In this document: positions 29,000 through 37,918 of the stretch, piece by piece
Position numbering within the stretch: position 1 is the first letter of the stretch
Layout: the number at the start of each line of letters is the position of its first letter
Assembly (NCBI RefSeq): GCF_014982715.1
Contig: NZ_JADCJY010000001.1
Coordinates: forward strand, 1,240,001-1,304,000
Direction of reading: 5' to 3'
DNA from: Gallalistipes aquisgranensis
GTDB taxonomy: Bacteria; Bacteroidota; Bacteroidia; Bacteroidales; Rikenellaceae
DNA: 64,000 bases
Notes under the pieces: generated by a model
What the model saw: only the letters and a program-made list of their open reading frames with translations
What the model was told of the DNA's origin: nothing
The model's database searches: none
Position numbers and translations under genes: made by a program

Positions 29000-30314
29000 G
29001 ACAAAAATAATTGTGGTGGAAGACAACATCGTGTATTGCGAATATGTCTGCAATATGCTGTCACGGGAGGGCTACCGCAATATGAAGGCTTACCACCTCT
29101 CAACCGCGAAGAAACATCTGCAACAGGCAACAGATAATGATATCGTGGTTGCCGACCTGCGTCTGCCTGACGGCAGTGGCATAGACCTTTTGTGCTGGAT
29201 GCGAAAGGAGGGAAAGATGCAGCCCTTCATCATTATGACCGACTACGCCGAAGTTAATACCGCCGTGGAAAGCATGAAACTCGGCTCGATAGACTATATT
29301 CCCAAACAGCTTGTGGAGGATAAACTTGTCCCCCTGATCCGTTCCATACTGAAAGAACGTCAGGCAGGACAACGCCGTATGCCTATATTCGCCCGTGAAG
29401 GTTCCGCCTTTCAGAAAATCATGCACCGCATAAGGCTGGTAGCCGCCACCGATATGAGCGTGATGATATTTGGTGAGAACGGCACGGGCAAGGAGCATAT
29501 TGCCCACCTGTTGCATGACAAGAGCAAACGTGCAGGCAAGCCATTTGTGGCGGTGGACTGCGGTTCACTCTCCAAAGAGCTTGCACCGTCGGCTTTCTTC
29601 GGACACGTCAAAGGTGCATTTACAGGTGCGGACAATGCCAAGAAAGGATATTTCCATGAGGCGGAAGGCGGCACGTTGTTTCTGGACGAGGTAGGAAACC
29701 TCGCGTTGGAAACCCAACAGATGTTGCTCCGTGCCATACAGGAGAGGCGGTATCGCCCGGTCGGAGACAAGGCAGACCGGAATTTCAATGTCCGCATCAT
29801 CGCTGCTACCAATGAAGATTTGGAGGTATCGGTGAATGAAAAGCGTTTTCGGCAGGATCTTCTGTACCGCCTGCACGACTTCGGGATAACCGTTCCTCCG
29901 TTGCGTGACTGTCAAGAAGACATTATGCCGCTGGCAGAGTTCTTCCGTGATATGGCAAACAGAGAGCTGGAGTGTAGCGTGAGCGGGTTCAGTTCCGAAG
30001 CACGTAAAGCGTTGCTGACACACGCATGGCCGGGCAACGTGCGGGAACTTCGGCAGAAAGTTATGGGTGCTGTATTGCAGGCGCAGGAAGGTGTTGTCAT
30101 GAAAGAGCATCTGGAACTTGCCGTGACGAAACCGACCTCTACTGTCAGCTTCGCCTTGCGCAATGACGCGGAGGATAAGGAGCGGATATTGCGTGCGTTG
30201 AAACAGGCAAACGGCAACCGGAGTGTCGCCGCAGAACTGCTCGGCATAGGCAGGACAACACTATACAGCAAACTTGAAGAGTATGGACTTAAATATAAAT
30301 TCAAGCAATCATAG
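28992..30314 (+). CDS. rteB: Response regulator RteB, NtrC/sigma-54 activator type
   Basis: The 440-residue product has a receiver domain (acidic pair in VVEDN, acceptor D in VVADLRLPD, K in YIPKQL), an AAA+ domain with Walker A GENGTGKE, the GAFTGA loop that contacts sigma-54, FLDEVGNL (Walker B), and a Fis-type C-terminal HTH (NRSVAAELLGIGRTTLYSKL). In CTnDOT, RteB is phosphorylated through RteA and activates rteC. The protein looks complete. Its start lies inside the end of the rteA C-terminal frame, so translation is coupled. Confidence 0.95.
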   Translation: MNKTKIIVVEDNIVYCEYVCNMLSREGYRNMKAYHLSTAKKHLQQATDNDIVVADLRLPDGSGIDLLCWMRKEGKMQPFIIMTDYAEVNTAVESMKLGSIDYIPKQLVEDKLVPLIRSILKERQAGQRRMPIFAREGSAFQKIMHRIRLVAATDMSVMIFGENGTGKEHIAHLLHDKSKRAGKPFVAVDCGSLSKELAPSAFFGHVKGAFTGADNAKKGYFHEAEGGTLFLDEVGNLALETQQMLLRAIQERRYRPVGDKADRNFNVRIIAATNEDLEVSVNEKRFRQDLLYRLHDFGITVPPLRDCQEDIMPLAEFFRDMANRELECSVSGFSSEARKALLTHAWPGNVRELRQKVMGAVLQAQEGVVMKEHLELAVTKPTSTVSFALRNDAEDKERILRALKQANGNRSVAAELLGIGRTTLYSKLEEYGLKYKFKQS

Positions 30315-30336
30315 CCCGTAATTCACTGAATTTGGC

Positions 30337-30566
30337 TATCTTTGCATAACATTTGAGAAAAACGGCGATTGGCAGGAGCTTTTCGCCGCCAACATATAGG
30401 ATAAGACCGCAAGGCGTTTCAAGCGAAAATCTGGTAAATTGGAACTACGGAGACGATTGCGTGATGCTTATGCTATGCTTACGCATAGCGTGCATTCACG
30501 TACTCTCCGTAAAGGCTTTACCAGAGCCATCGCTTGAAGGTAGTGTGAATTGCACGCTACTTTTTT
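30337..30566 (+). ncRNA. Candidate structured RNA or attenuator leader between rteB and the DHFR-like gene
   Basis: A -7 box TATCTTTG (30337-30344) is followed by a compact structured region. CGGCGA/TCGCCG forms one hairpin (30363-30388). A long arm then pairs in mirror order: TTCAAGCGA with TCGCTTGAA, TCTGGTAAA with TTTACCAGA, TACGGAGA with TCTCCGTA, plus an inner CTATGC/GCATAG. It ends in a terminator: GTAGTGTG (30540-30547), AATT, GCACGCTAC (30552-30560), TTTTTT. Predicted RNA is about 215 nt. The terminator lies before the downstream ribosome-binding region, so it could be a stand-alone RNA or a leader. No known riboswitch is recognised. Confidence 0.55.
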
Positions 30567-30593
30567 ACCCTTGCCTAACGAAAGGAAACGATT

Positions 30594-31016
30594 ATGGGTA
30601 AAGTTCAGATTCTCGCCGTACTGACGATGGACGGATGTCTTTCTTCAGAGTTATATGATAAAGCACATCAGGATTTGTGCCTTGACCGTTGCGGTCTTGA
30701 TGAAATCAGGAAGAAAGCCTTTTACCGTGTGACACCGGACTATTCCATTTCAATGCTGCACGAATGGAGAAAAGACTGCACAAACATCCGTTACCTCGCG
30801 GAAGCCACACCGGACACGGCAGACTATATAAACGGACTGCTGCGGATGCACGCTGTGGATGAAATCATACTATACACCGTTCCTTTCATATCCGGAAGCG
30901 GACGACATTTTTTTAAGTCGGCTCTGCCAGAGCAACACTGGACGCTTTCCTCTTTGAAAAGCTATCCCAACGGTGTATGTCGCATTATCTATATCCTTGA
31001 TAAAAAAGCAAGATAG
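30594..31016 (+). CDS. Short dihydrofolate reductase-like (RibD C-terminal-like) protein
   Basis: The 140-residue product has an N-terminus (KVQILAVLTMDGCLSS) and a C-terminus (DEIILYTVPFISGSGRHFF) that match the first and last parts of the RibD-C/DHFR fold. It is shorter than the roughly 175 residues usual for that fold, and the central NADPH-binding region looks reduced. It starts after a GAAAGGAAACG ribosome-binding context and follows the terminator-ended structured RNA. Whether it is an active reductase cannot be judged. Confidence 0.65.
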   Translation: MGKVQILAVLTMDGCLSSELYDKAHQDLCLDRCGLDEIRKKAFYRVTPDYSISMLHEWRKDCTNIRYLAEATPDTADYINGLLRMHAVDEIILYTVPFISGSGRHFFKSALPEQHWTLSSLKSYPNGVCRIIYILDKKAR

Positions 31017-31138
31017 CCAAAATGTGCGGCAAGCATACATTTCTATTTTCAGGAATAGAATAAATGTTCCGATTACAAACAATTTAAGTCGGAGATAATT
31101 TGTCCTTGTGAAAAAATACTGAATTTTATACCTCTGAA

Positions 31139-31174
31139 ATCCAGCACTTTGTAAAATTGAGTGTTGGATTTTTT
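31139..31174 (+). terminator. Intrinsic terminator upstream of rteC
   Basis: ATCCAGCACT (31139-31148) pairs with AGTGTTGGAT (31160-31169), then a run of Ts. It blocks read-through from the DHFR-like gene into rteC, so rteC must have its own promoter in 31175-31250, where no good TAnnTTTG box is visible, or anti-termination must occur. Confidence 0.75.
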
Positions 31175-31254
31175 ATTTTCTGCCGCGTTTTTTGCCAATT
31201 ATATTCATGTGCGCACGCAGAAAACAAAGTGTAATTTTCAAAATTGACAGAACC

Positions 31255-31860
31255 ATGAATTATTTCTTGCTGGCGGAAACCGACTTTTTCCGCCTGATAA
31301 ACGAAGCCGGCGACTGCAATATGGAAACGGCATACACGGCTTTCGCCACCCAAGTGATCGAACTGTGCAACGGCGGCATGGACATGAACCTTACCGTCAT
31401 CGCGCTTGCCTACATCGAAATCGAGTTGCAGCACCATCCCGTACGTAATCTGTCAGAAGAAAAAAGAGAGATTGCCGCCTACGTCAGCAAGGCTCTGTCT
31501 TTCGTAAGAAAGATGCAGAAATTCCTTGCCACGCCCCAAGTGCCACCACTAATATCCGCCAACAACGCAACAGAAACCACCGCCAGCCTTCTTCAATGGA
31601 CGGGCAATGCCATCGACCTCGTGGAACTTATCTACGGCATAGACGTGATGGGCTGCATCAACAACGGCAATATGCCGCTCAAACAGCTCGCCCCACTTCT
31701 CTATAAGATATTCGGGGTTGATTCTAAAGACTGCTACCGCTTCTACACTGATATCAAACGCCGGAAGAACGAAAGCCGCACCTATTTCATTGACAGGATG
31801 CAGGAAAAACTGAACGAGAGAATGTTGCGTGATGAGGAGTTGGAGCGGATGAGAAAATAA
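31255..31860 (+). CDS. rteC: RteC, activator of the excision operon
   Basis: The start at 31255 gives 201 residues (MNYFLLAETDFFRLI). The protein is alpha-helical with a C-terminal basic region (YRFYTDIKRRKNESRTYFIDRM) likely used for DNA binding. In CTnDOT, RteC is made under RteB control and activates the xis2c-xis2d-orf3-exc promoter. A longer frame from 31192 would start at TTG inside the leader. Its place after rteB and its sequence fit RteC; it appears intact. Confidence 0.9.
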   Translation: MNYFLLAETDFFRLINEAGDCNMETAYTAFATQVIELCNGGMDMNLTVIALAYIEIELQHHPVRNLSEEKREIAAYVSKALSFVRKMQKFLATPQVPPLISANNATETTASLLQWTGNAIDLVELIYGIDVMGCINNGNMPLKQLAPLLYKIFGVDSKDCYRFYTDIKRRKNESRTYFIDRMQEKLNERMLRDEELERMRK

Positions 31861-31881
31861 AAAAATATCCATTACATATGA

Positions 31882-31913
31882 GAAGACAGGAATACTCGTA
31901 TCCTGTCTTTTTA
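31882..31913 (+). terminator. Terminator after rteC
   Basis: AGACAGGaATAC pairs with GTATCCTGTCT around a 2-base loop (one bulged A), followed by TTTTTATTTT. From 31914 to 32130 the DNA is AT-rich, with no gene that I can support. Confidence 0.8.
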
Positions 31914-32135
31914 TTTTCATTTAATTATATATTAATTAGCACAATATATGTGAGTTTTTCATTCCTATAAGGACAAATTTCAGAAACGTATGTCTGGTAA
32001 ATTATTGAGTCATCATAGTATGAACATATATCATTACTAAAAACAATGAAACAACTTCCATAAGATTGTGGTTGTAAAAATCGCCATTTAATAGCCCGTT
32101 TTTTTTGTAAAATTCGCCAATTAAAAAAATATGAT

Positions 32136-32143
32136 TATCTTTG
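32136..32143 (+). promoter_or_regulatory. -7 box of the AAA-KAP cassette
   Basis: TATCTTTG followed by CA, 18 bases before the ATG at 32162, fits the Bacteroidetes -7 consensus. The only upstream TTG (32105-32107) is about 28 bases away, longer than usual. Confidence 0.55.
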
Positions 32144-32161
32144 CATTATATTTTATAAGGT

Positions 32162-33292
32162 ATGGAAACAGTAAATAGAATACTTCAAGAGAAGATTACA
32201 GCACGAATCGCGCCCAATAAAGCAGTACTGATTTTTGGTGCTCGCCGTGTTGGTAAAACGGTAATGATGCGTAAAATTGTGGACAACTATTCAGGTAGGA
32301 CGATGATGCTCAACGGCGAAGACTACGACACATTAGCACTATTGGAGAATCGCTCAATAGCCAATTATCGGCATTTATTGGATGGTATTGATTTGCTGGC
32401 TATTGATGAGGCACAGAACATACCACAAATCGGTAGTATTCTGAAGTTGATAGTTGATGAAATACCGGGAATAAGTGTCTTGGCAAGTGGTTCTTCGTCA
32501 TTCGATTTGCTGAATAAGACTGGTGAACCGTTGGTCGGCCGCAGTACGCAATTTCTCCTTACACCATTCTCGCAACGGGAAATCGCACAGACGGAAACGG
32601 CACTTGAAACCCGCCAGAACCTCGAAGCGCGCTTGATTTACGGTTCCTATCCCGAAGTAGTAATGATGGAGAACTATGAACGTAAAACAGACTACCTACG
32701 TGATATTGTCGGTGCATACCTGCTTAAAGATATCTTAGCAATTGACGGCTTAAAAAATTCGAGCAAGATGCGCGATCTACTGCGATTGATAGCTTTTCAG
32801 TTGGGCAGCGAAGTTTCTTACGAAGAGTTAGGTAAACAACTCGGCATGAGCAAGACGACCGTTGAAAAATACCTCGACCTATTGGAAAAGGTCTTCGTTA
32901 TCTATCGTCTGGGGGCTTATTCGCGTAACCTACGCAAGGAGGTTACAAAAGCTGGCAAGTGGTACTTCTACGACAACGGCATTCGCAATGCCATTATCGG
33001 GGCTTTCTCACCGCTGGCCATTCGGCAGGATGTCGGTGCGCTGTGGGAGAACTACATCATCGGAGAGCGGCGCAAAGCGAACTTCAATGAGGGACTGCAC
33101 AGGGAGTTCTATTTCTGGCGCACCTACGACAAACAGGAAATCGACCTGATTGAGGAGAGTGCCGACAGTCTTACCGCCTTGGAGTTCAAGTGGGGAAATA
33201 AAATGCCGGCCGCACCGAAAGCCTTCCAAGAAGCCTATCCCTATGCCGAGTTTCATGTGGTAAATCGGGAGAATTATTTGGAGTTCGTATAA
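32162..33292 (+). CDS. AAA-family ATPase with DUF4143 domain
   Basis: The 376-residue product has Walker A GARRVGKT (26-33) and Walker B LLAIDEAQ (about 78-85), then a winged-helix and a C-terminal DUF4143 domain with nuclease-like spacing (FYFWRTYDKQEIDLI, ALEFKWG). The family is widespread in Bacteroidales. Its cellular role is not established, and an NTP-dependent switch or defence/addiction function has been suggested by domain association. It starts the AT-rich cargo cassette and is followed after 16 bases by the KAP NTPase, so the two are an operon. Confidence 0.88.
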   Translation: METVNRILQEKITARIAPNKAVLIFGARRVGKTVMMRKIVDNYSGRTMMLNGEDYDTLALLENRSIANYRHLLDGIDLLAIDEAQNIPQIGSILKLIVDEIPGISVLASGSSSFDLLNKTGEPLVGRSTQFLLTPFSQREIAQTETALETRQNLEARLIYGSYPEVVMMENYERKTDYLRDIVGAYLLKDILAIDGLKNSSKMRDLLRLIAFQLGSEVSYEELGKQLGMSKTTVEKYLDLLEKVFVIYRLGAYSRNLRKEVTKAGKWYFYDNGIRNAIIGAFSPLAIRQDVGALWENYIIGERRKANFNEGLHREFYFWRTYDKQEIDLIEESADSLTALEFKWGNKMPAAPKAFQEAYPYAEFHVVNRENYLEFV

Positions 33293-33308
33293 TCAATAAA
33301 TTACGTAT

Positions 33309-36300
33309 ATGGAAACAAAACTACAATCCAAACAGCAATATCCGCGGTTTATCCAAAATAAACCGTGTGGTATTGACAAATTCGATGGAGGTTCGCAAGA
33401 AAGGTTGGCAAAAACTATTGCTCGCCATTTTTGTCAGAATGATTCATTGGATGAGGAATGTACTTTACCTCGAATTATCGGCATCGAAGGTATTTGGGGA
33501 TCTGGAAAATCCAACGTGGTTAAAATGTTGGAACGTGAATTATCAGACGACTATTACTTTTTTGAGTATGACGCATGGGGACATCAAGAGGACTTGCAAC
33601 GCCGCTCTATATTGGAATTGCTTACAAGCAAACTTATTGATGATGGTATCCTATCTGGAAATGCAACAATAAAAGTCAAAGGTGGAGGTACGAAAACCGT
33701 ATCATGGTCTGAAAAGCTGAAATATTTATTAGCCCGTAAAACGGAGACCGTAACCGAAAAATATCCCCTTATCAGTAATGGTATGGTTGCGGCATTTTTG
33801 GTTGCAGTTTTAACTCCGATATTTACATTTATTGCGTATGCAGTAAAACCTACACCCACAACATGGTGGTTTTCTTTATTGTCTATTATCATAGCTGCAC
33901 TGCCAGTTCTTATTGCATTGTGCGTTTGGAAATGGGCATATAGCAAAGATCATAAATATGGATGGAGTTATATGTTAGCTATTTATCAAGATAAAGTCGA
34001 AAAGGACGTTTGCTATGAGACTTTGAGCGAAGACGAACCAACGGTTTACGAGTTCAAAACATGGATGCAAGACATTTCTGATTTTATCAAGGAAAAAGGA
34101 CAACGTAAATTAGTCCTTGTTTTTGACAACATGGATCGTCTCCCCGCTGAAAAAGTAAAAGAATTATGGTCTTCTATCCATACGTTCTTCGCCGATAGCG
34201 GTTTTGAAAATGTTTGGGCTGTTATTCCTTTCGATGAAACACATTTAGCTTGTGCATTCGGAGATGAGACCGACGAACAAACGAAACAACTGACCAAGTA
34301 TTTTATCAATAAAACTTTCCCTATTGTTTATCGTGTTGCTCCTCCTGTTATTACCGACTATCGAAGTATATTCAACAAACTGTTTGTTGAAGCATTTGGA
34401 GAAACAGAAAATGAAGCGAAAGAAACTATAAATCGGATATTCAGATTGGTAAATCCTAATGCCAATGTTAGGGAAATTATATCATATATCAATGAGATGG
34501 TCGCTCTTAAACAAGAGTGGTGTAACGAAATTTTGATGATAAACATAGCATTGTTCTGTTTGAAGAAGACGGATATTCTGGCAAATCCAGTAGAACAAAT
34601 ATTGTCCGGCGACTATCTGAATGGCATTCAAACAATAATTAACAATGATCTGCAAACACAACGCGAAATTGCAGCTTTGGTATATGGTGTCGATGTTGAA
34701 GATGCTCGACAAATTCCATTGAAAAAATATATTGAAGGCTGCATCAACGGAGAAGAAGACCACGACATAAATCAATATGCAGAGACTAATAAACAATTTG
34801 ACACTGTATTAGAAGAAGTTATACAATGTATGGACAATGCGCTTATCGATAAGATTATACATTGTTTGCATAAATTAACTCGAAAGAGCGATGTTATTCT
34901 GCGTGTATGGCAAAGAATAGCACAATTGAAATTAAAAGAATCCATAGAGAAGCAGGTGTTCCCTGTCGAATACCAAGAACTGCTGTTGCATTTAGACACG
35001 GAAAGCCAAAACCATGTGATTGCTCAATTATATAAGAAGATAGTTCGGTTCAATGACTTCAATGGCGGCGACTATTTCAAAACGTTAGATGCAATAGACA
35101 GGTTTATTGCGCAAAATAAGTTGGCGTGCGATTTTACGTCATTGATTGAAGCAAAAACAGTCAAGCCAAATACATTTATCGATTATATTCAAGCTGCAAA
35201 TGCAACAGATGCTGCCTATCGGGATAACGCGACAACTAAAGCATATAAATATTATCAAGTAGCAACAAATTCGGAGGCGCTCGATAATTATTTGGCAAAC
35301 TTACTACCCGATAATTTCGACCATGCAGATATTGTAAAAACGTTAAAAGATAATTCTACCTATACGTTTCCAACGCTTTTGCAAGCGATCACGAATTGCA
35401 TTGATGAACAGAATGTAAATAAAGATAATATAGGGGCTATATTTACAACCTATCGTTTATTGGCATCTGACGAAGAAAGACCTTTACCTGTAACGTTAGA
35501 TTCAACCTACATAAATCAGTTGCATTCTGAATTAGAAACTGATGGCCGAAACATTAAAGAGTCTGGATATTACGATTTAGTCGCCATGCAATTGGCACAT
35601 GGTCATTCCGTTTCCTTAATAGAGGGTGGAGATATAAAATATGTTGCAGAACTCATGGACTATTATGTGGATCATGGAGACTTATTAGTAAATAGTGTGG
35701 GATGGAATATACCGCTATTAAATGAAACACTACAATACATGGTAAATCATAAACTTGGCTATAAATTATTGCTCTCAGACATATTGCCCCAATTTGAAGA
35801 TATTAAGAACAGAATAGGTGTAACGGATGAGGTATTTATCGAGCATTTAGCAGAGTGGAATACCGATTTGGATAAGTATATCACTAAGAACAATATTAAA
35901 GATGTAATTCCTGACGCATCTTTTTACGATTTGACCACTAAAATAAGCAATGTCCTGACCGATCATATCAATAAAATAGCGTTCGAAGCGTTGTCTGAAA
36001 TAAGTGTTGATACATTATACGCCCAAAGAACAGCACATACATCATATTATTGGTTTGTCGCAATAAAACATTTACTGGCTAAAATCAAATCCTTGCCAGA
36101 TAACTTGACTGAATTTGGCAAAAAGATTCTGATGGATATTGCTTCTGGAACTCAAAGTTTGAATCCTTTCCCTAATTGTTTCAAGAATATAGTTGAAAGA
36201 TTGGATAAACGAAAAATTAAATCGACAGTTACCGATATAAGAAATGATTTCTGCATCGGTAAAAAGACTATCAATGCAATAAAGTTTCAATTTTTCGAAA

Positions 36301-36563
36301 CATGGCTTAGATCGCATGGTAATTTGAAAAGTCAAGCTGGAGACGTTATTGATAAAATAGTGAAACCTGTAATTTCCGATGGGGCATGCCGTTCATTGAT
36401 TCTGCAAAACAAAGATTTTTATATGGATTTAATAAATACAGCAGGGGATGATGCTTATGAATTGAAAAAGAGTCTCCGAAACCTCATACAAAAAGATTCA
36501 GATCCGCAATTGGTTAAATTTGTCAATTCGATAGATTCAGTACCTGAGGTTGAAACCGCGTAA
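33309..36563 (+). CDS. KAP-family membrane P-loop NTPase, very large
   Basis: The 1084-residue product has Walker A EGIWGSGKS (60-68), two TM segments inserted between Walker A and B (about 157-179 and 187-209), and Walker B KLVLVFDNMDRL (267-278). This layout defines KAP NTPases. The following roughly 750 residues are helical and unrecognised. KAP proteins are membrane-associated and appear in bacterial defence neighbourhoods. A cargo defence function is therefore plausible but only inferred. Base composition is clearly more AT-rich than in the tra genes, suggesting separate acquisition. It converges on the mobC remnant. Confidence 0.85.
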   Translation: METKLQSKQQYPRFIQNKPCGIDKFDGGSQERLAKTIARHFCQNDSLDEECTLPRIIGIEGIWGSGKSNVVKMLERELSDDYYFFEYDAWGHQEDLQRRSILELLTSKLIDDGILSGNATIKVKGGGTKTVSWSEKLKYLLARKTETVTEKYPLISNGMVAAFLVAVLTPIFTFIAYAVKPTPTTWWFSLLSIIIAALPVLIALCVWKWAYSKDHKYGWSYMLAIYQDKVEKDVCYETLSEDEPTVYEFKTWMQDISDFIKEKGQRKLVLVFDNMDRLPAEKVKELWSSIHTFFADSGFENVWAVIPFDETHLACAFGDETDEQTKQLTKYFINKTFPIVYRVAPPVITDYRSIFNKLFVEAFGETENEAKETINRIFRLVNPNANVREIISYINEMVALKQEWCNEILMINIALFCLKKTDILANPVEQILSGDYLNGIQTIINNDLQTQREIAALVYGVDVEDARQIPLKKYIEGCINGEEDHDINQYAETNKQFDTVLEEVIQCMDNALIDKIIHCLHKLTRKSDVILRVWQRIAQLKLKESIEKQVFPVEYQELLLHLDTESQNHVIAQLYKKIVRFNDFNGGDYFKTLDAIDRFIAQNKLACDFTSLIEAKTVKPNTFIDYIQAANATDAAYRDNATTKAYKYYQVATNSEALDNYLANLLPDNFDHADIVKTLKDNSTYTFPTLLQAITNCIDEQNVNKDNIGAIFTTYRLLASDEERPLPVTLDSTYINQLHSELETDGRNIKESGYYDLVAMQLAHGHSVSLIEGGDIKYVAELMDYYVDHGDLLVNSVGWNIPLLNETLQYMVNHKLGYKLLLSDILPQFEDIKNRIGVTDEVFIEHLAEWNTDLDKYITKNNIKDVIPDASFYDLTTKISNVLTDHINKIAFEALSEISVDTLYAQRTAHTSYYWFVAIKHLLAKIKSLPDNLTEFGKKILMDIASGTQSLNPFPNCFKNIVERLDKRKIKSTVTDIRNDFCIGKKTINAIKFQFFETWLRSHGNLKSQAGDVIDKIVKPVISDGACRSLILQNKDFYMDLINTAGDDAYELKKSLRNLIQKDSDPQLVKFVNSIDSVPEVETA

Positions 36564-36569
36564 GTATTT

Positions 36570-36700
36570 GTCTAACAAGTCCGAATTTTACGATTTTACC
36601 CGTCAGAACTGAAGTGCCCCCCAAAAAAATTGTATCCAACTTTTGGGGGTCACTTCAAACTTCGATAGGGATAATTTTCAATTTTGGGGACTTGTTAGAC
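36570..36700. repeat. Nested palindromes between the KAP gene and the mobC remnant
   Basis: An outer pair GTCTAACAAGTCC (36570-36582) and GGACTTGTTAGAC (36688-36700) surrounds an inner palindrome of about 48 bases (36610-36657) whose arms begin TGAAGTG and contain CCCCCAAAA. The inner arms resemble terminal repeats of IS3-type elements (TGAAGTGACCCCCAAAAGTT), here abutted with no transposase. It may be an IS footprint and may also terminate transcription from both sides. The mobC stop codon lies inside the right outer arm. Confidence 0.6.
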
Positions 36701-37820
36701 AGTCTCATTATCTGGTAGCAGTTTACACAGCACCGGATCGTTTTTGATACGCTCCAGTTCCTCCTGCACAATCTGCTTCACCTCTTCCTTGATGCGCCGG
36801 TAGTTCGCCTGCACCGTTTCCTTCATGCGGTCGTTGCCGTCCTCGTCCGTGAAGTTTGTAATGACGGGAATTTTCTTGTAGGCACTTTCTTCCCGTTTCA
36901 CCTTTTCGGCATCCACCACAATCTCGCAATGAAAAATCTTCTGCTCGATACGCTCGTTGAAGTTGTCGGATACAGAACCGACAAACATTCCCTGCGTAAG
37001 CCCGGAAATCTTACTCGGTGGAATGAGCGCGTCCATCTGCGTGTTGATGGAGGTGGAAACATCCTGCCGGTTGATGGAGATGGACTGCCGTTTCTGCAAC
37101 ACCTTACCGAACCGCTCGGAGAGCGTCTTGGCTGTTTCCCCCACCACCTGACCGGAGAAAATATTGCCGACAGTGTTCATCACCACTTTCGCCTCTTTGT
37201 CCCCGTAGTCACGCACTAACTGGCTGAAATCCTGAAAGCCCAGACACACGGCAACCTTGTTGCTTCGGGCGGTAGCTATAAGATTGTCCAACCCTTTGAA
37301 GTATATTGTGGGCAACTCGTCGATGATGACCGATGACTTCAGCATCCCCTTCTTGTTGATGAGCTTCACGATACGGGAATTATACAGACCGAGTGCCGCA
37401 CCGTAGATATTCTGACGGTCGGGATTGTTACCCACGCAGAGGATTTTCGGCTCTTCGGGATTGTTGATGTCCAGCGTAAACTCGCTGTCTGACATCACCC
37501 AGTAGAGCTGCGGTGAAATCATCCTCGAAAGCGGGATTTTTGCCGACGCTATCTGACCCATGAGCTGCTCCGCAGCCCCTCCAAGCCACGCATCCATGAA
37601 CGGCGAAAGGTAGTTCTCCAGCTCCGGATAAGAGGTCAGTATCGGAAATATATCCTCGTAACGGCGGTTCAGAAACTCGATAGCATGGGGAAACGTGCAA
37701 AACTTCCCGTTCTGATAGATTTTGAGATACCAGATAATACTGGCAAACAGAATGATAGGTGACTCCACGAAGAAGTCGCCCTGCTTTTGCACCCACGTTT
37801 TATTGAGGTTGAGATGACAT
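36695..37820 (-). pseudogene. mobC: mobC remnant, C-terminal half of the type IV coupling protein
   Basis: The frame keeps the C-terminal portion of CTnDOT-type MobC/TraG coupling proteins: TWVQKQGDFFVESPIILFASII, then SVIIDELPTIYFKGLDNLI (Walker B), and the normal C-terminus about 374 residues later. The N-terminal TM segments and Walker A are missing. The mobC-like sequence ends near 37820 and unrelated coding remnants of the traL/traM region begin. A full MobC is about 670 residues, so a little under half is lost. The open frame continues upstream to 38686 only as an artefact over traM. Confidence 0.85.
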
Positions 37821-37918
37821 CGGCAGGAACGACGGCTCACATATGGAAACGGGACACGCCGGACGGGTGGAACTGCCGACCCCGGCGGAAACAGGCAATC
37901 ACTTAACACCTTATTTAT

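Noticed and set aside
30418-30538. The long hairpin near rteB as an integron attC site
   Set aside because: The arms do not carry the RYYYAAC/GTTRRRY core sequences, and no integron integrase is present. The promoter and terminator around it fit an RNA better.
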